DNA of 12,779 nucleotides from positions 1 through 12,779 of the forward strand of contig JAASSH010000013.1 in NCBI GenBank assembly GCA_021767985.1, read 5' to 3'. A program made the translations under genes and the position numbers. The DNA comes from Gammaproteobacteria bacterium (GTDB lineage Bacteria > Pseudomonadota > Gammaproteobacteria > GCA-001735895). This document shows positions 8,427 to 12,779 of this stretch, one piece after another; the first letter of the stretch is position 1; the number at the start of each line of letters is the position of its first letter. Below the pieces are notes generated by a model, which saw only the letters and a program-made list of their open reading frames with translations, ran no database searches and was not told the origin of the DNA.

Positions 8427-8479
8427 TTCTGGGTCAGAGTAAAAACTCGCATCCGCCGTGTTTTTACTCTGACCCAGAA
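8427..8479. repeat. Perfect 20-bp inverted repeat with 13-nt loop
   Basis: The left arm at 8427-8446 (TTCTGGGTCAGAGT then AAAAAC) is exactly complementary to the right arm at 8460-8479; the loop is TCGCATCCGCCGT. It lies between the convergent lipoprotein and oxidoreductase genes. The core GGGTCAGAGT / ACTCTGACCC resembles, as far as I recall, dispersed palindromes linked to REP-associated (IS200-like) transposases in several proteobacteria, so a small mobile or REP-type element is likely. It may also act as a bidirectional transcription barrier, though T-runs after the stem are weak (CTATTTT on the plus side). Confidence 0.8.
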
Positions 8480-8523
8480 CTATTTTGGGAGAGTTTGTAT
8501 ATTACTCGGAGTGAGTATCGTTA

Positions 8524-10566
8524 TTACAGGTCCTTGACCAGTCGCAGCGCGTCGTAAATCGCCGCGTGAATATTGCGCGAGGCAACCGCGTCGCCAATTC
8601 TGAAAAGTTTGAATTTACCGTCGGCGTTGCGCTCGACCGCCTGGGTCCGGCCGTCGATGAGGGCGTTGTAATCGACCTCTCCGAGGTTGCTCGATAGCGG
8701 TTTCAGCGCGAAATAAACTTTGTCCAGCGGCAGGGTGCCGTGCTCGACGACGAGCTGGTCGACCAGTCGCTCGCAGGTGAAATCACCATAGTCGCTGCCC
8801 AGCGTGACGCGAATACGGTCACCCTCGGGGCTCGCGTGCAGGGCGCGACGGCACAAAGTAAAGGTCACGTCCAGCGGCAGCAGCTTGCGCATGTAGGGCG
8901 TCAGGTTGGTGCCGCCGATATCGGGTGCGATCTGGCGCTCTGGCGTTACGTACTCGAGCCTGGCGCCGCTGGCGGCAATGATCTCTGCCGCCTGCATGCC
9001 GGGGTGATCGGCGCCGTCGTCGAACAGCAGTACCTCTTTCCCGGGTGCAATATCGCCCGCGATGATGTCGCGCGCGGAGACCGCGAGCTCGTTGCCGGTT
9101 TTGAGCAGTTCGGTATCTGGCAGGCCGCCGCTGGCAATGATGACGACAGCGGGACCCTCGGCCAGGATCTCATCGGCCTCCGCGTAGCTGTTGAAGCGAA
9201 ACTCGACCCCGGCCTGTTCGCACTGCTCGACGCGCCAGTCGACGATGCCGATCATTTCACGCCGGCGTGGCGACTGAGTCATTAACAGTACCTGGCCTCC
9301 CGGTTTAGGTGTGGCCTCGAACACGATGACCCGGTGGCCGCGCTCCGCGCCGACGCGGGCCGCTTCCAGCCCCGCGGGGCCCGCGCCAACGATAACCATC
9401 TTGCCGGGCCTGTCGCTCTGGCTGCTGATCTGGTGCGGCATCGTCGCCTCGCGCCCGGTGGCCGGGTTGTGAATGCACAGTGCTTCGCCGGCCAGGTATA
9501 TCCGATCCAGGCAGTAGGTGGCGCCGACGCAGGGGCGGATGTCCTGTTCGCGGCCTTCGGTCAGCTTCTGCACGATCAACGGGTCGGCGATGTGCGCCCG
9601 CGCCATCCCTACCATGTCGAGTTTGCCGCTGGCGACCGCGTGCCGCGCGGTGGCGATATCGGCGATCTTGGCGGCATGAAACACGGGAAATTTCGTCTCC
9701 GCACGCACTTCGCCGGCGAAGTCCAGGTGCGGCGAGGCGGGCATGCCCTGCACCGGGATGATATCGGTCAGCGCCGCATCGGTATCGATGTGGCCGCGAA
9801 TGACGTTAAGGAAATCGATCTGTCCACTGGCGACCATGCGACGCGCGATCTCGATGCCGACCTCGCGCGTGATGCCGTTTTCCATCTGCTCGTCGATAAC
9901 CAGCCGCAGGCCGACGATGAAGTCGGGCGATACCCGAGCGCGTATCGCGTCGAGAATAAGGTGGGTAAAGCGCAGGCGGTTGTCGAGGCTGCCGCCCCAG
10001 TCGTCTTCACGGAAGTTGGTGACCGGTGACCAGAACTGGTCTATCAGGTGCCCGTAGCACTGCAACTCGATGCCGTCGAGCCCTGCCGCCTGCATGTGCT
10101 CGGCGGCGAGCGCGTAATCGGCGACGATGCGCTCGATGTCCCAGTCTTCGATGATCTTGGGAAAAGCGCGATGCGCGGGTTCACGCACTCCGGAAGGCGA
10201 CACGGTGGGTAGCCAGTCGGCCTGACCCCAGTGCGCGCGGCGTCCGAGATGGGTGAGCTGGATCATGACCTTGCAGTCGTGTTCGTGACAACTGTCGACC
10301 AGTTCGCGCATCCACGGTACGACCTCTTCCCGGTAAGCGAGGATATTGCCGAACGCGGGCGGACTGTCTTTCGATACCAGTGCCGAACCGGCGGTCATGG
10401 TCATCGCCAGGCCCGCCCGCGCGCGCGCCGCGTGATACAGGCGATAGCGCTCTTTCGGCATGCCGTCGTCGGTGTAGGCGGGTTCATGCGATGAAGTCAT
10501 GAGCCGGTTTTTGAGCGTCAGGTGCTTGAGCTGAAACGGTTGCAGCAGGGGGTCGTTGCCGGACAT
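8524..10566 (-). CDS. FMN/FAD/Fe-S NADH:flavin oxidoreductase, trimethylamine dehydrogenase / DgcA type
   Basis: ATG 10566, preceded by GCGGAAG, begins the conserved domain at once (DPLLQPFQLKHLTLKNRLM) and gives 680 residues; an upstream start at 10671 would only add a poorly conserved leader. Residues 1-340 are an old-yellow-enzyme TIM barrel for FMN, with the active-site region ELQCYGHLIDQFWSPVTNFREDDWGGSLDNR (split at 167-197; His173 is the likely catalytic His). A cysteine cluster follows at 346, 352 and 364. Residues 390-418 (VIVGAGPAGLEAA) bind FAD and a second dinucleotide fold lies near 510-535. This is the layout of 2,4-dienoyl-CoA reductase, trimethylamine dehydrogenase and the dimethylglycine demethylase subunit DgcA; the stretch CIHNPATGRE after the cysteines looks closest to the DgcA-like branch. 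The expected second Cys of the [4Fe-4S] motif is Ala349. Divergent methyltransferase neighbours favour a demethylase role. Family sure; substrate unproven. Confidence 0.88.
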   Translation of the reverse strand: MSGNDPLLQPFQLKHLTLKNRLMTSSHEPAYTDDGMPKERYRLYHAARARAGLAMTMTAGSALVSKDSPPAFGNILAYREEVVPWMRELVDSCHEHDCKVMIQLTHLGRRAHWGQADWLPTVSPSGVREPAHRAFPKIIEDWDIERIVADYALAAEHMQAAGLDGIELQCYGHLIDQFWSPVTNFREDDWGGSLDNRLRFTHLILDAIRARVSPDFIVGLRLVIDEQMENGITREVGIEIARRMVASGQIDFLNVIRGHIDTDAALTDIIPVQGMPASPHLDFAGEVRAETKFPVFHAAKIADIATARHAVASGKLDMVGMARAHIADPLIVQKLTEGREQDIRPCVGATYCLDRIYLAGEALCIHNPATGREATMPHQISSQSDRPGKMVIVGAGPAGLEAARVGAERGHRVIVFEATPKPGGQVLLMTQSPRRREMIGIVDWRVEQCEQAGVEFRFNSYAEADEILAEGPAVVIIASGGLPDTELLKTGNELAVSARDIIAGDIAPGKEVLLFDDGADHPGMQAAEIIAASGARLEYVTPERQIAPDIGGTNLTPYMRKLLPLDVTFTLCRRALHASPEGDRIRVTLGSDYGDFTCERLVDQLVVEHGTLPLDKVYFALKPLSSNLGEVDYNALIDGRTQAVERNADGKFKLFRIGDAVASRNIHAAIYDALRLVKDL

Positions 10567-10598
10567 CGCGTCTTCCGCATTTGTTTGAACCGCCGCCA

Positions 10599-10628
10599 AT
10601 GGTAGCAGCTGCAGCGAGCGCTCGACAA
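10599..10628 (-). promoter_or_regulatory. Candidate promoter of the flavin oxidoreductase gene
   Basis: On the minus strand TTGTCG (10623-10628) and TACCAT (10599-10604) lie 18 bp apart, each 4/6 to consensus, about 33 nt before the ATG. If right, it excludes the longer reading frame starting at 10671, because that start would be upstream of transcription. Confidence 0.3.
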
Positions 10629-10699
10629 TCTCGGGACGGGAGACTCCAAACCACGATCCGAGCGCGCCCACGAATCGGATTTCATGCTAACCTGCGGCA

Positions 10700-11341
10700 A
10701 TGAGCGATGACAAAATCTCGATCAACGAGGCAATCGATGCGGCCCTGAAGCTCGATGGGAATCCGGACAACGTCAGGGCGTTCTACGATGACTGGGCACA
10801 ACGCTACGATATCGATACCAGCAGCGTCGACTATAATGCGCCGGCGATTTCCGCCAGGCTATTGCAGCAATCTCTCGCTGATACCGACGCCCGCCTGCTC
10901 GATGCGGGCTGCGGTACCGGCCTCGTCGGGGTCGAGCTGGGAAATCTCGGGTATCGCGATATCGAAGGTTTCGATCTTTCCGAGTCGATGGCGCAGCGGG
11001 CGCATGCGACCGGAGCCTACCGACAGGTTAAGGGTGGTATCGACATGATGCAGGCCACGCGGAGTTACCAGGCCGAAGCCTACGATGCGGTGTTGTCGGT
11101 GGGTGTCTTCACGCTTGGCCACGTGCCGCCCGAGGCCCTGCTGGTGCTGCTGGCGCTGGCCCGGCCGGGCGGCTTGCTGGTAATTTCCACGCGCACGCAT
11201 TATTACGATCAAACCGATTTCCAGCAGCAGGTAGATGAACTGCTTGGCGACGGTAGGATCGAGTTACTGAAGCTGCTCGAGGACGCGCCCTACAACAAGG
11301 ACGGTGCGGCGCACTACTGGGTTTTCAGCAAGCTCGGTTGA
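10700..11341 (+). CDS. Class I SAM-dependent methyltransferase (METTL27/WBSCR27-like)
   Basis: This cytoplasmic protein of 213 residues has a complete class I methyltransferase core. SAM-binding motif I is LLDAGCGTGLVG (66-77), the acidic residue of motif post-I is Asp92 (GFDLSESM), and the next strands are YDAVLSVGVFTLGHVP and LARPGGLLVISTRTHYY. The N-terminal part FYDDWAQRYDID with Y-NAP soon after is characteristic of the group containing METTL27. Targets are small molecules or unknown; no substrate-specific feature is visible. The ribosome site is poor (only GCGG near the ATG), suggesting low expression or a short leader. It is read divergently from the flavin oxidoreductase with 133 bp between the starts, and is followed after 180 bp by the folate-dependent methyltransferase gene. 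Confidence 0.9.
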   Translation: MSDDKISINEAIDAALKLDGNPDNVRAFYDDWAQRYDIDTSSVDYNAPAISARLLQQSLADTDARLLDAGCGTGLVGVELGNLGYRDIEGFDLSESMAQRAHATGAYRQVKGGIDMMQATRSYQAEAYDAVLSVGVFTLGHVPPEALLVLLALARPGGLLVISTRTHYYDQTDFQQQVDELLGDGRIELLKLLEDAPYNKDGAAHYWVFSKLG

Positions 11342-11442
11342 TCGTGGCGTTTGTGTTTCCGGATCGGTAAGGGTGTCACGACCCGTACTGTCGAGGAAAC
11401 AGGGCGGTTAAAATTGCGCCGCAGCCAGGCTGCATTCTTTGA

Positions 11443-11471
11443 TTGTATCCGTGCCCCGGTTCTAGTTAAAT
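11443..11471 (+). promoter_or_regulatory. Weak candidate promoter before the GcvT/DmdA-like gene
   Basis: TTGTAT (11443-11448) and TTAAAT (11466-11471) are 17 bp apart in an AT-richer part of the 180-bp gap. The boxes are weak matches, so readthrough from the methyltransferase gene is equally possible. Confidence 0.22.
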
Positions 11472-11521
11472 AATCGACCCTGAATCCTGGCGACAAGCGG
11501 CCACTATCGGAGAGCGAGACG

Positions 11522-12673
11522 ATGCCATCCCAGCAATTGAATGTGATCAGCCACTGCGAAAAATCACCCTGGTTTTCGTGCACCTGGAATGACAAAGCGT
11601 TTTACGGCGAGTATGCGGGACGGCTGGTATTGTTGTCTATCGGCAACGACACCGTCGAGGAGTACTGGGCGTTGCGTAAATCGGTCGGTTTGTTCGACGT
11701 GCCGGAACGACCGGTCGAAATCAGGGGCCGCGACGCGGTTAAATTTCTGAACCACATGTTGACCCGCCCGATAGATCGGCTGCGGGTCGGGCGCGGCAGC
11801 TATGGCCTGTTGTGCCACCAGGGCGGCGGCATGGTTTGCGACGGCATCCTGTTCAAGCTTGCCGAAGATCGTTTCTGGTACGTGCACGCCGATGCCGATG
11901 TTTACCTGTGGCTGGTGGCGCATGCCCACGACTACGCGGTCGAAATTCACGATCCCCGGTCCTGGGTGCTGCAGGTGCAGGGTCCCCGCTCGATGGATGT
12001 GCTGGCCCGCGCCTGCGATGGCGGGGCGCCGGAAGAGTTCAAGTACTTCGACGCGTTCCAGGGGAGCATGGGTGGACAGCCGGTGCTGGTCAGTCGCACC
12101 GGCTGGTCGGCCGAACTCGGTTTCGAAGTCTATAACATGGACCCCGACGTCGACGGCCCCGCCTTGTGGGATCACCTGATCGCGGCCGGAGCCGAGTTCG
12201 AAATGGCGGGTTGCAGCCAGCTGGCGATGAATATCCGCCGCATCGAGGGCGGCATACTGAACTATCGCACCGACATGGACTGGCATACGACGCCCTACGA
12301 TATGGGCCTCGGCATGTTCGTCGACCTGGACAGTCATGACTTCATCGGCCGCGATGCGCTCAGCAAGGCCGACAGGCAGGCGCGCTTTACCGGGTTCAAA
12401 TGCGAGGGCCGAGCGTTGCGCTATGGTTCCGAGATCCTGTCGGCGGGCGCCCCGGTGGGGCGGGTAACCGCCTACGAAGTCTCGCCCTATCTGCAGTGCG
12501 GCGTCGGCTTCGCCCTGTTCGATTCGCCACGGCAAATGCAGGATTCCGGGCTCGTTATTATCGATCGAGACGGCAACGAGTGTCCCATCGAACAGGTCGA
12601 GCTGCCGTTTTATGATGCCGAGAAAAACATACCCCGGGGACTGCCTTCGAGCGACGGCGACCCCGACCGGTAA
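11522..12673 (+). CDS. GcvT-superfamily folate-dependent methyltransferase, DmdA-related
   Basis: This 383-residue protein has the full aminomethyltransferase (T-protein) layout. The N-terminal folate-binding part holds EEYWALRKSVGLFDVPER (47-64), RGRDAVKFLNHMLTRPIDRL and GSYGLLCHQGGGMVCDGILF (92-111). The middle part holds LQVQGPRSMDVLA and TGWSAELGFEVY (193-204), then NIRRIEGGILNY (237-248), DMDWHTTPYDMGLG (251-264) and FIGRDAL. The C-terminal barrel ends near 365. The spacing and the blocks WSAELGFEVY and RRIEGGILNY...TPY..GLG resemble the DMSP demethylase DmdA and its unassigned relatives more than classical GcvT. The T-protein Asp-Asp pair after GG appears as Cys106-Asp107. Such enzymes move a one-carbon group from an N- or S-methylated substrate to tetrahydrofolate. 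GGAG lies about 9 nt before ATG 11522. True DMSP activity cannot be claimed without key-residue comparison. Confidence 0.85.
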   Translation: MPSQQLNVISHCEKSPWFSCTWNDKAFYGEYAGRLVLLSIGNDTVEEYWALRKSVGLFDVPERPVEIRGRDAVKFLNHMLTRPIDRLRVGRGSYGLLCHQGGGMVCDGILFKLAEDRFWYVHADADVYLWLVAHAHDYAVEIHDPRSWVLQVQGPRSMDVLARACDGGAPEEFKYFDAFQGSMGGQPVLVSRTGWSAELGFEVYNMDPDVDGPALWDHLIAAGAEFEMAGCSQLAMNIRRIEGGILNYRTDMDWHTTPYDMGLGMFVDLDSHDFIGRDALSKADRQARFTGFKCEGRALRYGSEILSAGAPVGRVTAYEVSPYLQCGVGFALFDSPRQMQDSGLVIIDRDGNECPIEQVELPFYDAEKNIPRGLPSSDGDPDR

Positions 12674-12742
12674 CGCTCTGCCAGGGAATCCTGACCATGG
12701 TCCACGGCGCCGGTTACTGTTGATCCCGGTGCGAGTCATTAC

Positions 12743-12769
12743 CCCGGTTTTGAGCCCGGGAGAGTTTTT
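12743..12769 (+). terminator. Possible Rho-independent terminator
   Basis: CCCGG (12743-12747) and CCGGG (12756-12760) could form a 5-bp GC stem with an 8-nt loop, followed after AGAG by five T residues (12765-12769). It lies 70 bp after the stop of the GcvT/DmdA-like gene. The stem is short and the T-run is displaced, so the call is tentative. Confidence 0.35.
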
Positions 12770-12779
12770 CGAGTCGCTA

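Noticed and set aside
9334..10029. Plus-strand open frame of 231 codons
   Set aside because: It is antisense to the flavin oxidoreductase gene and its composition fits a shadow frame.
11564..12739. Long minus-strand open frame of 391 codons
   Set aside because: It lies opposite the well-supported GcvT/DmdA-like gene, has no recognisable family motif or ribosome site, and reflects high-GC codon bias on the other strand.

Overview
The window looks like a chromosomal segment of a GC-rich proteobacterium, most likely an environmental (possibly marine) gammaproteobacterium. The main evidence is a 312-residue malate dehydrogenase whose active-site numbering matches the E. coli enzyme. A DUF4389 protein, a Tat-type DUF1800 lipoprotein and LolA-like and SlyB-like envelope proteins fit the same picture. 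I see no phage genes, plasmid genes, transposase, CRISPR array, tRNA or rRNA. Taxonomy cannot be fixed further from the sequence alone.

Layout. (1) 1-395, minus: a cut-off outer-membrane-lipoprotein-sorting (LolA-superfamily) protein. (2) 623-2069, plus: a two-gene membrane unit, a DUF4389 protein followed by an exported bactofilin-like beta-helix fused to a membrane bundle. (3) 2042-2905, minus: a helix-hairpin-helix protein related to the N-terminus of PolX but with a different C-terminal domain; it overlaps the previous gene tail to tail by 28 bp. (4) 3258-3647, plus: a small free-standing two-helix HAMP protein. (5) 3801-6596, plus: the DUF1800/DUF1501 pair. (6) 6829-7767, plus: mdh with a good sigma70-type promoter. 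(7) 7974-8396, plus: a small SlyB-like lipoprotein, bracketed by a GC-rich REP-like double hairpin and by a perfect 20-bp inverted repeat. (8) 8524-12673: an FMN/FAD/Fe-S oxidoreductase of the trimethylamine dehydrogenase / DgcA type (minus), divergent from a METTL27-like SAM methyltransferase and a DmdA/GcvT-like folate-dependent methyltransferase (plus).

How the genes may work together. Region 1-3800 is mostly envelope and signalling genes without an evident common pathway. In the DUF1800/DUF1501 pair only the first protein carries an export signal, and the two reading frames are in the same frame, separated by a single amber codon. Region 8 holds two enzyme types known from demethylation of N- or S-methylated osmolytes (glycine betaine derivatives, DMSP-like compounds), so it may be a methyl-compound catabolic locus; this is inference. 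The strongest leads for something new are the signal-less DUF1501 partner, the three-cysteine Fe-S motif of the oxidoreductase, the divergent demethylase-like locus, and the two palindromic elements around the lipoprotein gene.
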